A stretch of DNA of 64,000 bases. It comes from Kuschelorhynchus macadamiae (taxonomy: Eukaryota > Arthropoda > Insecta > Coleoptera > Curculionidae). The notes below the pieces were generated by a model. That model was not told where the DNA came from. It worked only from the letters and a program-made list of their open reading frames with translations, and made no database searches. The stretch's first letter is position 1; each line of letters opens with the position of its first letter. The translations under genes were made by a program, and so were the position numbers. Shown piece by piece: positions 35,964-47,504 of the stretch. The stretch is taken from NCBI GenBank assembly GCA_030620095.1, contig JAUTXW010000877.1, forward strand, positions 372,001 to 436,000, read 5' to 3'.

Positions 35964-37219
35964 TGACTACAAGAAGGACAAGTAAATTTCGTACAATTGG
36001 GCTTGCCGCATTTATAACAAAATTTTTTTTTAGGCTCTTTACACACCATAAATGCATGTCCCTTTTTAGAACAATTCCAACAAATTTTATAAACATTTTC
36101 TGATCTTTCATTACTTGCTAAAGGTTTTGGAACATTTTGATGGTCACGTCTAGTGGTTTGATTTATATCTACGTAAGCCAGGTCCGCTTCAAGATATTCT
36201 AATCTTGCATTATTAATTTTACTATTATACTGTGTAGCTTCGTCAAATCGTTTACATAAATTTACTAATTGAGATACCTCAGTAATATCATGTAACGCTA
36301 AAGCATTGACATACCTAGGTAACAAATTTCTTCTTAAGATTTTTAATTGATCTGCCTTAGAAGGTGGCTGAGATAATCTAGCAAAAAGATTTTGCATTAT
36401 AGAGACAAAAATCGTTACTGATTCTTGTCGACCTTGAAAACGAGCTTTAATTTGATCAAGTAATGATTCATCATAAAACGGAGGTAAAAAATCTTTTTTT
36501 AAAGCTACTACAATATCATTCCATGAAAAAAAATTATCTCGATTAGCTCTATACCAAGTTAAGGCGGCACCTTGAAATAAGTCAAAACAAGAATTAAAAA
36601 GTTGATCTTCATTAACATTTCTGGAAATAGATAATTCGTTCACTCTTTCAAGAAATGCTTTCACACTAGAGTTCCCATCAAATGTTAAACCCCATTTATA
36701 AACTGGGACCGCAATTAAGCTAGAATTACCCTGAATAAAGGAAGTTGAAGCTCCCATACTTGTAGCAGGAAGAGTGAAATTTAAACTTGTTCTATCATTA
36801 ATTACTCGCGAGTTTAAATCAGCAGCCAACTCAAAACACGACGCAAAACTATCATCTTTGAATTCAGTGGCCTTATCTTTTAGATCTTCAGGCTCTTCTG
36901 GTATTTCAAAAAGATTTATTCGATGGCTTAAAAAAATCAACCTACTTAAAATAGTTTTATACATTGAATCAGTTTTAGGAGCCTTAAAATCACAAATGAG
37001 GGATTTTAGTTCACTCAAAGTACTACTTATTGTTGCATATTCAATCGCGTAAACAAAATTAGGATTTTTAAGATCTGATAGTTTCTTCTTATAAAAAATG
37101 TCATTAGCAATTGCCCTTTTCGAGGCTAGTGATTTTCGAGAAGCTCTAATACTCGACAAGGATAGAAAATAATCGATTTCTGATTCAGTTAAGCAATTTA
37201 CAACTATTTCACCTTCCAT
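35954..37219 (-). CDS. gag: Gypsy Gag polyprotein
   Basis: 421 codons, intact. The ATG at 37219 is the first in the frame after the leader. A capsid-like retrotransposon gag domain lies at about residues 175-300 (KWGLTFDGNSSVKAFLERV, ALTWYRANRDNFFSWNDI, FARLSQPPSKADQL). The C-terminus has a CCHC zinc knuckle (CWNCSKKGHAFMVC) near 383 and a second Cys cluster (CYKCGKPNCTKFTC). Gag packages the element RNA into particles in the cytoplasm. It stops at TAA (35954-35956), immediately after the slippery heptamer A AAA AAC that would lead into pol. Confidence 0.93.
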   Translation of the reverse strand: MEGEIVVNCLTESEIDYFLSLSSIRASRKSLASKRAIANDIFYKKKLSDLKNPNFVYAIEYATISSTLSELKSLICDFKAPKTDSMYKTILSRLIFLSHRINLFEIPEEPEDLKDKATEFKDDSFASCFELAADLNSRVINDRTSLNFTLPATSMGASTSFIQGNSSLIAVPVYKWGLTFDGNSSVKAFLERVNELSISRNVNEDQLFNSCFDLFQGAALTWYRANRDNFFSWNDIVVALKKDFLPPFYDESLLDQIKARFQGRQESVTIFVSIMQNLFARLSQPPSKADQLKILRRNLLPRYVNALALHDITEVSQLVNLCKRFDEATQYNSKINNARLEYLEADLAYVDINQTTRRDHQNVPKPLASNERSENVYKICWNCSKKGHAFMVCKEPKKKFCYKCGKPNCTKFTCPSCSQKN

Positions 37220-37741
37220 GTTTAATTATACAAGGATTTACCAAAAACCAAATATTCAAATTTACCTATCTAAATTAATAAAATATTACTGTTCAAAATA
37301 TAATTTAAAAAAATGCCAAATATTTGCAAACTAAATACCACAAATAACTATATAAAATATTTAGCTAAACAAAATCTATTACAACAAATATTGAGCAACA
37401 CCAGAGTCAATATAAGCGCAAAAAAAAATTAAATTTATTTTAAAACCTGACAGAATTTGAGCCAAAAAAAAAAAAACAAGCAAAAATGCAATAAAAATTT
37501 TTTTTTTTTTAAGTGAAATTCGGTAAATTCCAGAATTTACTCGGTCTCTGTCGGATTTCAATAAATAAATTGTGTAAAGGTTTTTATATAACGAATGTGA
37601 AAAACAATATGAATAAAAAAGTGACCGCAAATTTCCAAATTTCGTTGTCAAAACTTTAAAGTTAAGCATCCAAAAATATCGATAACGACAGAATTTATCT
37701 AATTAAACTTAATTAAATAAAATTAAAAATGGCTAATCATA
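37220..37741 (-). other. Gypsy untranslated leader
   Basis: About 520 bases between the primer-binding site and the gag start, AT-rich, with A and T homopolymer runs. It would hold packaging signals; none can be identified by eye. Confidence 0.6.
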
Positions 37742-37753
37742 CGTTGGGCGCCA
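37742..37753 (-). promoter_or_regulatory. Gypsy primer-binding site
   Basis: The minus strand reads TGGCGCCCAACG, 9 bases inside the 5' LTR. TGGCGCCCAAC is the tRNA-Lys-type primer site used by many Gypsy elements. The offset of several bases is typical of Metaviridae. Confidence 0.88.
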
Positions 37754-37762
37754 AAATAATTA

Positions 37763-39950
37763 TGTAACGTATGGGTGTTTTAACGAACATAATTTTACTA
37801 GGCAAACCTCATAAAAGGGCCTAGGCACGACAGCTCCTTTTGCCGGCTCTGGCAAGAGTTGACAGGCGGGGTTATTTTGACTTATTTAATTATTCATTCT
37901 GTCCCTTTCGATAATTTAATGCATACAATATACTTTTCAGAAGACACGTCTTATAACACGGAGCTTAAGTAAGATTTTTAAAAGGGCGCCATCCGCAATA
38001 AAAAAAGGAATTAAATGTGCTGCCGTGTTATAAGACGGACTTTGCGGAAAATCCTTCTTCCGAAATTTTTAACTGTACTTTATCAAAAAAAATAAAAAAC
38101 CTATTTAAACAACAAGTTACCAAATTTATTACAAAATAATTAAATTACACTAAGACAAATGTTCAAAATCAACGTAGCTGGTGAATTATTTAATAATTTA
38201 AAAATAATTAGCAATTATTAAAAGGAAAATTCTTGTGAAATAATTTGTAAAATTACGGTCACTAATATTAAATTATATGTACCCTAATTGGCCAATAATT
38301 TAAACACTGTTAAGATAATGAATTAACCAAATTTTCGGTTGAAATAAACTAATAAAAATTAACAGTCAATAAAAAAATGGAAATTTCTCACCAAAACTCT
38401 CAATAGCTGCGTCACGTGGTGGAGAACCCACGACCTTTGTGGACGGCTCAAGGCTGCATCAGTTCTTTTAACGCCTACCTACTTCTCTCCCTCAATGGTT
38501 CTCGAACAGGATTTATGACGAATTGTATCCGGGATGACCTTATTTTCTCGGAACCAAAATTGAATTTAAGATGCAATTGGGAACGGAATTCTATCCAATA
38601 TTTAATTTAGGCGAGCCTAAATATATAGTTGTGGTGGACAACAAAAAATTTTATAGCAACTAGTGGCTAGTTCTAAAGGCGGCTAGTTAGGCGTCTAGCT
38701 ATAAAAACTTATCCAGAAATTGAAGTACTGAATTCAAAATGGATAAGACAAAATTATGACATGAAATTTTAGATTTCAATTTTAATAGTCTTTTTTTAAA
38801 AAAAGCTAGTTTGTAGAAAACTAAAAGGCAAGGCAAAAGGACAAGTCGGTGTAGAGCTGAAAGGAAAAGAAAAAAATAGGCGTCAGCATGGCATGGCGTG
38901 ATCTCGAAATCCAGTAATATAATATAAAAATTTAATACAAAAATTCACACTTAAATTTTGAACAAATTAATCTAAATAATCAATAATGTAATTACAAATT
39001 TTAATGCGTTACCTGACTGATGTAACTCTGGGAAAAACTAACAAATTACGTTTCAAGAGTTTGACCCGTCAAAATGGCTTCCGACTTGCACAAAGTTCTG
39101 AAGATAAAATGGCTTGCTAAACGTGAAACCAATAAGTTTAGCAGAGAAACAAGAATTCAAAAAAAGGTTCCCTTTTTTTAACATAGGATAGCCAAATCTC
39201 AACACAGGTTTGCTGGGCTGACGGCGCAACTAAAACCCCAAAGTAAACGTATGTCTTAAATGATTTTAAATGAAAAGAAAAACTATTGCTTAAATATATA
39301 CTAGAGCAATTTAATTAACTCAATTAATTATAAGCTATATAAATAATATAATTCAACAAACCAAAATTAACAGAAAACTAACTAGAGAAAATAAGTTTTA
39401 ATCTTTATGTTATCTTCCCAATTGAACGATAATAATATTAAATATCAAATCCCCTTGTAATTACTATGATCAACGACATACATGCAATTATTCGCCAACG
39501 AAGTAAGCAATATTGAGTGTACGACAAGAACGCATTTTTAAATCTGCCTTAAGAGGAACAAGGAAAGCCAAAAACTAGTCTACACCACGCGGTGAACAAC
39601 GTGTCGCCTATTGGCTGCCAAATTTATACAAATACGAGGGAGATTCGTAGGTATCCAAACAAAACTAAATAAATGATATCACAAATGTAAGAATTCATGC
39701 ATCCTTAGCGTCAAATAAATACTGAAATATAGTGATATAACAACTTAAATATACACAATAATTATAATTAGCCTATTTACGTCCAACCGCAAGCTTAACT
39801 GAATCTAGAAAAATTTAATACGCGCAATATAGGTCTGTAAGCAATAAAATATTTAAATTATTAAATACTAAATATGTTTACTAAAAAAAAATATAGATTT
39901 ACTAACATGATAATTTGTCTGACCGTAACGCACGACAGTACACCGTTACA
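37763..39950 (-). repeat. Gypsy 5' LTR (2,188 bp)
   Basis: The promoter-side LTR, nearly identical to the 3' copy. Differences seen are one extra A at about 38085, T for C in the AACAGTCAA run, and G for A in ATCCGGGATG. The extreme length suggests regulatory content, but no TATA or initiator could be assigned. Confidence 0.97.
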
Positions 39951-42600
39951 ACCGTTATGTGAAATTACTGAAGTCTATGGTTTGCAACAGCATATAACTG
40001 AATATCAAATACAAACATGTCCTTAATTGATTTACTTTTTTCAAATATAGATTCAATCGAGGTTTGCGGAATAAGGGGATGTTGAGATATCGGACCATAT
40101 GCTCATTTATTGCGACATAAATTTTGGAGAACCCAAATCTAATACTTATAACTATACATACAGAAATTTACAAAGTGTTAACAATAAGCGATTTCAATCT
40201 AATATCGAATTAATACCTTGACACATAATGTATCATATGGCGGACATAAATAGCAAAGTTGATTTTTTCAACCAATCATTATTCGACGTTATAAACCTGC
40301 ATGCTCCATTAAAAAATATCAGAGGTAAAAATAAGCCATACAGACCATGGATTACTCCTAATATTAGATTAATGCAGAGGCTTCGTAATAGGGCCTTAAA
40401 TAAGTTTAGAAACACCAAAAATTGGGAGGACTGGAACGCATACAAACAGTATAGAAATCTTACTACTAGCGCAATCAGATCGGAAAAAAAGGCTTATTTA
40501 ACATATAGGTTTGGAGTGTGCAGTAATAAAGAAGCATGGCAAGAAGAAATTAATATTTCTAAAAAACAAAATATACAACTTCCCAATTCCTTGCAAAATG
40601 TAGATGAACTTAATACTTATTTTACTAATATAAATAAAAATAACGATAAGCCTGATGAAGAATTTATTAAGAATTTTAAGGAACATAAAATTACACAATA
40701 AATTTAAATTTAGGCTGATAACGCAAGATACAATAATTTTCATTCTAAAAACCATAAAGACTAAAGCATTTGGAGCTGATAATTTAAATATTACACTTAT
40801 TTTACTTTGTTGTCCGGCCAAAATTAATCCACTAACTCACATTATAAATGTTTGTTTAGAAAAAAATCATTTTCCAGATCAATGGAAGGAAGCCAATGTT
40901 ATTCCGTTGCCTAAAGTTGAAAATCCTACTGAATTTAAACAAATCCGTTCAATATCGATTCTTCCAGTTCTGTCTAAACTATTAGAAAAAATTACGGAAC
41001 AGCAAATAATTGAGTATTCAAATATTAGTAATTTCATCCCTGAATATCAGTCTGGCTTCCGTAAAGGTTATGGTTGTGCAACCGCATTATCTCAGGTAAC
41101 GTATGATATATTTAAAGCCCTTGATAATAATCTAGCTATTGTTTTGGTTCTTTTGGAATTTACTCAAGCTTTTGACATGGTCAACCAGGAAATATTATTG
41201 GCTTTGTTGCAGTGTCTGGGTTTTAGCGATTCTGCGGTGGCACTGGTGTCTTCTTTTTTGTCAGATAGAAAACAAAGAGTAGTATTTGATGGTAAAATGT
41301 CGAAAGCCCTTAATGTTGCCTCTGGGGTGCCTCAGGGTAGCATTCTGGGTCCATTACTATATACTCTCTATACGTCGCAATTAATAAATAAATTTCGATA
41401 TTGTAGACATCATTGCTACGCAGATGATACCCAGGTATATTATTCATTTAAAAATACTGATATAGCCGAAGCCAATAGGTGCATTAACGCGGATTTGGAC
41501 ACTTTATATAGTGAAACTCAAAAGCTCCTCTTAAAGATTAACCCAACCAAATCAGGAGCTATTCTTTTTTGTCGTGATAACAATCGAATGAATATTTTAG
41601 ATAACTTAAATCTACATATAAATAATGATCCAATAGATTTTAAGAACTCTGCCAAAAATCTGGGACTTATAATGGATCATAAACGTAGATTTAAAGAACA
41701 TGTTATTCTTAAACTAAAAAGTGGATATTCCGCCTTAAAAACAATATTTTCGCAAAGGCACTTTTTGAGCTATAACATTAAGAAAATGCTTTGTGATGCA
41801 CTAGTGTTATCACCATTAAACTTCTGTGACACCATCTATGGACCTTGTCTTGATAATGCTGAAGCTAATAGATTACAAAAACTCCAAAATTCCTGTCTAA
41901 GGCTTATTTTTGGTATAAGAAGACGTGAACACATTTCTCATAAGTTAAAAGAAGCAAATTGGTTAAATATGCACAATAGACGAGTCTTACATGCTCTTGT
42001 CCTTTTTTATAAAATTCCTAAGTTTAAGACTCCACCATATGTGCACAAAAAAATTACTTTCGTACTGATGTGCACAGTCTTAATATAAGACGAAAAAATC
42101 TATTAACTATACCGTCACACAACAAAGAATTTTTTAAAAGGTATTTTTCTTATTTAATTGCACATTTAATAAACAAATTCAAAATACATGAGTTTGCTGT
42201 CTCAGAAAAAGTTTTCAAAAGAAAAACCAAACTACTTCTTCTAAACCATATTTAATTGATTGTCTATGCAAAATGCAAAATTTGAAACTTAATACTTTCC
42301 TTTTTCCCTATCCTTATCCATCTTCCATTTTCCTTTTAGTGTGTGCTTTTTTGCTTCTAAGTTTTTTTTTCAAATTTTTAAAAAAAAAATTAACTGCTAG
42401 CTGCTTATAAATTTATTTTTCATTTCTTATATTTTTGGCCTCAGCAGAATCCGGGGAATGAACATCCCCTGAAATCTGAAAACAAGGCCCGTTAGTTACC
42501 ATGATTATTATCACAATAATAATTATTATTTTAAGTTAATTCGTTAACTGTATTTATTGGTAACTAATAAACGTCTTATTATTATTATTATTATTATATC
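39951..42600 (+). pseudogene. LINE ORF2: reverse transcriptase and 3' end
   Basis: The sequence resumes after the Gypsy element (ACCG at 39951-39954). A decayed rest of the endonuclease runs to about 40220. A 157-codon frame (40228-40701) then carries the linker with APLKNIRGKNKPYRPWIT. It overlaps a 477-codon frame (40655-42088) with the reverse transcriptase: YQSGFRKGYGCATA, LLEFTQAFDMVN, SGVPQGSILGPLLY and catalytic HCYADDTQVYYS. A last piece (42070-42255) is in another frame. The 3' untranslated region ends in (TTA)n at 42573-42598, as in microsatellite-tailed LINEs. It is CR1/Jockey-like; the clade is not assigned. Frameshifts make it inactive. Confidence 0.88.
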
Positions 42601-42879
42601 TTCACTCGTATCCAATCACTTTATCAAAGCACATACTCTTTTCTTAAATCAAGGGTATCGATGATTTGTCAAAGTGACGCGTGAAGATATGTCATGATTG
42701 TAAGCATTGTTTACTAGCTTTGCACTATTTTAATGCAAAATGAAAATATACATTTGGAAACACGGTATCTGAGTTTTCAAAATTTTCTTATTAAATTGAA
42801 ATAGGCCAATTCGTGTCGCATTACGACACGCTGGAAGTTCGCACAGTAAAAAATTCAAATTGCAATAACTTAAAAACTA
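42601..42879. other. Centre of the long-TIR element, right side
   Basis: The spacer between the LINE tail and the right inverted arm. It holds no gene and has no inverted partner on the left. Confidence 0.5.
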
Positions 42880-43497
42880 ATTATCCGACGGCGACGTCTT
42901 GTGCTTGCATAAAACTCTATGTCATTGATTACCATTTCCCGGAAGGTCTAAGCTACAACTGGCGAATTTTTCGGTTTTTCAGGGTTTTCTTCGAAAGTAA
43001 TCATCCAATCGACTTGTTTAATCGCTCATTTTGTTCGTATTACAATTCTCTATAATTCGTCTCTGTATAGCATTACAGTTGCTTAAATCGTTTTCATTTT
43101 ATAAGCAAAACACGAAAGAAAAAGCCATTTTTACACTAAATTGTTTATAACAAACTAATAAATAACAGTTACGAGTAGAAAAAAAATCAGCATGAATCAG
43201 CAGAATGTATTTTAAGTGATGGCACAGTTGGTTGGTGTTCTACACCTCTGAAATGACCCATATGGTTGTCGTTTGTTGGGTTAATGGTTCTTTATGTCAT
43301 ACATGTTCCAAAATTGAAATTGATATCTCGCTCCTAACAGATATTACATAATAAAATGTCCTTTTTAGCACACATGTTTAATGCCCTGTATATTCTAAAC
43401 AGTGAGGCTTAGAGAAAAATTATATAAAACTTTTTTCAATATTTCGTCAAGGTTTACGTGCCTGTAAATTTTTGGTACTTATTTCTGAATCACCCTG

Positions 43498-43795
43498 TAT
43501 ACATTAATTTTACCATCGTCATAAAAAAATAATATGTGTCATGGTGTGAAGGTATAGAAACTAAAATAAAATTGAATAAAATTCAGCTACAAAAAAACAC
43601 TACATAGCAAATACAAATATGTATTATAATGACACACTAAAATTAAATATATCAAGAACAGAGCTGCACGTCGCCCAACAGAAAAAAACACAGGCCTGCA
43701 ATGATTATAGATTACAAATTATAAGTTGTAAATCATACCGCAAAATTAGAACCCAGGAATTCCAGAATACTATAAAATGCATTTCAAAAGTTGAT
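43498..43795. other. No gene recognised
   Basis: AT-rich; a 63-codon frame at 43619-43810 is without motif. Confidence 0.5.
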
Positions 43796-43984
43796 TTACT
43801 CATGTTCTAAATGTTTTTTGGGGTAAATTGCGCGCCAGTTGTTAGGAATCTTATTATACAATTTTGGTGCAAAATAATTTAGAGGTATTCTTAGTCTCTC
43901 TACTCTATGAAAGTTTACTCTTATAAGGTTTCCTTGTCTGGTTGGATAATTATAGAAATGTTGGTTAAAACTGTACTGAGACAT
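43796..43984 (-). pseudogene. LINE ORF2 C-terminal fragment
   Basis: A 62-codon minus-strand frame reads NYPTRQGNLIRVNFHRVE and FAPKLYNKIPNNWR. This is the pattern of the region after the reverse transcriptase in CR1/Jockey-type LINEs. It is a lone 3' scrap, opposite in direction to the LINE fragment starting at 43985. Confidence 0.65.
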
Positions 43985-45254
43985 TCAAAAATGTTGTATG
44001 TGATAAATCATCTTTAGATCCTAGTATTTTAAATAACTTTTATTGTTCTGTGGCCAATAGGCTCAAAACAAATCTGATAAAAAAAAACGGATGCTATGAA
44101 CTATTTAAATAGGAATATTTTTGTTCATCAAACTTTTTTTTACTAACGTTGATGTTATGAATTGGGCAGTGTATTTAAGTAAATAAAAAATAAGAACTCC
44201 TCTGGATTTGATGATATATCTGTCAGAATTTTTGAGAGCCTACACTATGAGTCACTAAACGTGCTAGCGGAAGCAATTAACCATTCCTTTTGTGAGGGGA
44301 ATTTTCCTTCTTTTTTGAAGACCGTAGAGGTTGTACCTATATTCAAGGGGGCGATCCTGAGAATCCTTTAAATTTTCGCCCTATTTCCTTACTTACAACA
44401 CTAAGTAAAGTTGTTGAAAGGCTCGTTAAGGGGGAACTGCACGCAGTAATATGGATCATTTGCAAGCCTTTCGCCGCTGCAATATTATGTTAAAACTATA
44501 AGAGATATGTATTAGCTTCAATGTGATTTTAATAAGGAAATAGGTATAGTTGGGCGCTAAAGGCGAATTTTTATAAAAAAATCAAATTTAGAGTTATAAA
44601 ATAAAAGTAGATTTGTTCATTTTCGACCATTTTTTGACCACTTTTTGACGCACATAATTTTTTTTCCCACAAAAGCGCGTGAACCCTTTTGAACCCATTT
44701 TTAACCGAAATGTAATTTAAATTTCATAACACATTTTTTTGAAGTCGGACGTGCAGAAAGTTTTTTTTAATGCGTAGGTACCTTTTCATCTTACCTTCAA
44801 CTCGACTAGACCATGTCGCTGGTTTTTTCACTTTTTGCGTGCAGTTCTCCCTTAAGGTCAGAATGCTTTCTTTTCTGGACAGATATAAAATTCTGACAAA
44901 GTGTCAGTTTGGTTTTCAAAGGGGTAAGTCGACTGTCCATGCTGTCTTCTCTTTCTTTGAGAATCTTTACTTGGGTTTGAATCAAAAGGAGCTAACTGCT
45001 GCTATTTTTTGTGACATTTCTAAAGCTTTTGATTGTGTCACTCTTACATTATTTTTTAAAAAATTGGAGCACTATGGTTTTAGGGGAACTTCATTACAAT
45101 GGTTTCAGCCATACATATCAGAAAGAAGTCAGTTTGTTAGGACTCCAAAAGGAAGATCAAATATGCAGCATATCAGTGATAGTGTTCCACAAGGCTCTGT
45201 ACTGGGCCCAATTTTATTTTTGTTAATGATCTGGTTTTTTTGGATATTCGGGGG
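43985..45254 (+). pseudogene. LINE reverse transcriptase fragment
   Basis: In several frames: PSILNNFYCSVANRLK (44020-44070), GGDPENPLNFRPISLLTT-type sequence (44345-44420), then after a MITE, RYKILTKCQFGFQRGKSTVHA, CDISKAFDCV and VPQGSVLGPILF (to about 45220). These are RT palm motifs of CR1/Jockey-like LINEs. The catalytic YxDD block was not found; the sequence runs into a tandem re-copy of itself at 45255. It is split at a TTAA by the MITE at 44430-44851 and is inactive. Confidence 0.8.
44430..44851. mobile_element. TTAA-flanked MITE (piggyBac-like), 422 bp
   Basis: It starts GGGGGAACTGCACGCA and ends with its near-exact complement (TGCGTGCAGTTCTCCC, one mismatch). It is flanked by TTAA on both sides (44426-44429, 44852-44855). 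Removing it and one TTAA restores the LINE reading. No coding capacity. The TTAA site fits piggyBac-type or Kolobok-type mobilisation. Confidence 0.85.
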
Positions 45255-45731
45255 ACTTGTTAAGGTCAGAATGCTTTCTTTTCTGGACAGATATAAAAAT
45301 CTGACAAAGTGTCAGTTTGGTTTTGTTACTGTCCATCTTGCTTGGGTTTGAATCAAGAGGAGCTAACTGCTGCTATTTTTTGTGACATTTCTAAAGCTTT
45401 TGATTGTGTCACTTACATTATTTTTTAAAAAATTTTTGCAAGTTTCCAAATCCGTAGGACTCCAAAAGGAAGATCAAATATGCAGCATAATTTTCCAAAT
45501 AGGTTGGGCCCAATTTTATTTTTGTTAAATCGTTTTTTTGGATTTCGGGGGACTTGTTAAGGTAAAACAGATATAAAAATCTGACAAAGTGTCAGTTTGG
45601 TTTTGATTTTAAAATGTTTGACAATCAACAATGTACATATTTTATTGAAAGACCCTATATATTATTTGTATATTCAATTTGTCCAATTTTATTTTTGTAA
45701 TGATCAGGCTTTTTTACGGGGGACTTGTATA
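44852..45731 (+). repeat. Three tandem, progressively shortened copies of a LINE segment
   Basis: Units begin TTAAGGT and end near CGGGGGACTTG: 44852-45254 (403 bp), 45255-45555 (about 301 bp) and 45556-45731 (about 176 bp). Later units keep blocks of the first in the same order but lose many small internal pieces. For example, GACAAAGTGTCAGTTTGG is in all three. Confidence 0.85.
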
Positions 45732-46539
45732 TGTGTGTAGTAAGTAATTTTGAAATGTTAAACATAAAACAGTTTTTGTTTTTAAAAAAAAAGGATGACA
45801 TATGGGTGCTAAAAGAGGATTTTTAAAAATTAAAACATTCACAAACACTATAAAAAATATTTGTTAATGTCATCTCTACTAACTGTAGCTTAAAAAAACT
45901 AAATAAATATTATCGCTTGTCTGTTTCTATTTACGTACTAATATTTAACTCAATAATTTCAAGATTATAAATGGTACATAGATATAATGAAAACAAAACT
46001 TTGTAATTTACGACGCAATCTAGCTCGGGGATGTGCCTGAACACGCACGAATAACGTCAACATATCCGATACGCATAAATACTGTTGCTAGATATATTAA
46101 TCATTTTGAATTTATAGCTATAATTCTAAATTTATTGATGTCAGAAATATGTATGAGTTATGCATACGACAAGATTTTTAGTTATAAAGTAAAAATTATA
46201 AGAAATGGTTCTGAAGCTGGCAATGTCATCATTATTGGATACGAGACTCAACAGAATTTTCGTACCGATTCATAGAAAATTGCATTCTATTTAGAATTGC
46301 TCTCTCGCTTGTCCTTTTCCTTCACAACCCACCCTCCTCTTTCTTTTATAGTATTTATCATTTTTTCCATCTTAAACAAAAAAAATCATACAAAAACTTT
46401 CACAGTCAATTAAGAAATTATGTTTCTTGAGTTTAGTTCGTGTCAAAATGAAATTCCTTCCCGACGTTGTTTGCGATTGCACGTGGTATCTTCACTGCAC
46501 AAGATCCAAACACTGAAGGTGCTCCAATGAGCAGAGTTC
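45732..46539. other. No gene recognised
   Basis: AT-rich sequence; an 80-codon plus-strand frame at 46033-46275 has no recognisable motif. Confidence 0.5.
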
Positions 46540-46773
46540 AGGTATTTATACCCGACGAACCTTGGTATCTTTTACATTAATCATGTCTCCAGTTGTGTGC
46601 TGGTGTTCAGCGACAGCGGATTGAACAATTTGTTGCTTACTTATACATCTTTCATGTTCCTTCTCTAGTCTAGTAAGCACAGACCGTCCAGTTTCACTTA
46701 TATACTTATGTATACTGTACCGCAGAAAATACAGAAAAGTGTCAACACATTTTATAACAAAGTTTGATTTCAA
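46540..46773 (-). pseudogene. Penelope-like element GIY-YIG fragment
   Basis: A 75-codon minus-strand frame contains YISETGRSVLTRLEKEHERC and SAVAEHQHTTGD. This is the C-terminal GIY-YIG endonuclease of Penelope-like retroelements (usual form YIGETGRS, with conserved R and EH). The upstream half is replaced by unrelated sequence. A second copy of the same region is at 47505-47574. Confidence 0.75.
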
Positions 46774-46789
46774 CAGCAGAACAAAGTTT

Positions 46790-46940
46790 TGGAAACGACA
46801 ATTTCATATTTCACATGGGGACTATAATTTAAAAGTCTTGTTGTGGCCACCGAGTAGTCCCGACTTGAATGTCATTGAAACTTTGAGGCATCAAAGGAAG
46901 AAGACTTTACGTATCCTCAGCGTACAGTGTTGGCATTAAA
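46790..46940 (+). pseudogene. Tc1-like transposase C-terminal scrap
   Basis: The plus-strand frame 46739-46939 includes NLKVLLWPPSSPDLNVIETL, the block with the last catalytic acid of Tc1 transposases (P-P-x-S-P-D-L-N-x-I-E). Nothing else of the gene is present. Confidence 0.75.
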
Positions 46941-47504
46941 CGCAGATTTTTCAGTAAAAAAGACAAAAAAAAAACAGTTTAAATCAATCATAAATATATA
47001 TATTTTTTTAACATTTGGTATATCGTTCAAACATATATTTGTTAGGGTTCATATACAAGGTACGAAATAAATACAAAAATAGAAGTTGACAAATCCAAAG
47101 TATTATAAAATTCCAACCTTTGAAACGGTTAAAGACCTTGCAATAACAAGTCAAAAAGCTTTTAGAAGTTTTTTGATAATAGGCTTGGTTTTTTACATAT
47201 TCACCATTAATTTCCCCAAAAATTAATGGTCTTATTTTTTAGATAAGTAAAACTTTTTATGAGGAATCATTTTTTTACCTAAAGTTGCAAATAAAAAGGC
47301 TGCCCATATGTTACCAATTTTCAGCTTAGTGACCATTAAGTTACCTAAAACTACACTTCGGTTCAAAAAAACTATATATTACTTTTTTCCCATATTTTTA
47401 TGCTCTCCAATCTGGCTATCTTAGAAAACGTAATTTCCCATTTTTTTGTTTTACTTACTTGTTTTTGCGTGTTTGTTTGTACATTATTTGCCAATTATAT
47501 GCCA
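46941..47504. other. No gene recognised
   Basis: AT-rich filler after the Tc1 scrap; nothing recognisable. Confidence 0.5.

Larger units (their letters stand above)
26998..39950 (-). mobile_element. Gypsy LTR retrotransposon, complete, 12,953 bp
   Basis: LTRs of 2,187 bp (26998-29184) and 2,188 bp (37763-39950) start TGTAACGG and end CGTTACA in the element's sense. They differ by about two substitutions and one base in an A run. The 4-bp duplication ACCG flanks both ends (26994-26997, 39951-39954). Inside, on the minus strand, are a primer-binding site, open gag and pol, and 3.3 kb without a gene before the 3' LTR. No envelope-like frame is present. It interrupts the LINE endonuclease. It is probably young and possibly still competent. 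Confidence 0.97.
25537..43497. mobile_element. Long-TIR (foldback-like) element carrying later insertions
   Basis: The left end (CAGGGTGATTCAAAAATAAGTA, 25537) is inverted at the right end (ending GAATCACCCTG, 43497). Similarity of the arms extends inward for about 600-750 bp, at about 25537-26300 and 42880-43497. Shared words include CCAACAAACGACAACCAT and ATTAAACAAGTCGAT. The two arms are about 16.6 kb apart because a LINE, itself hit by a Gypsy element, sits between them. No transposase of its own is recognised. A TA duplication is not evident on the left. Confidence 0.75.

Noticed and set aside
46033..46275. 80-codon plus-strand frame as a small gene
   Set aside because: No motif, no splice or homology signals; length compatible with chance in AT-rich DNA.
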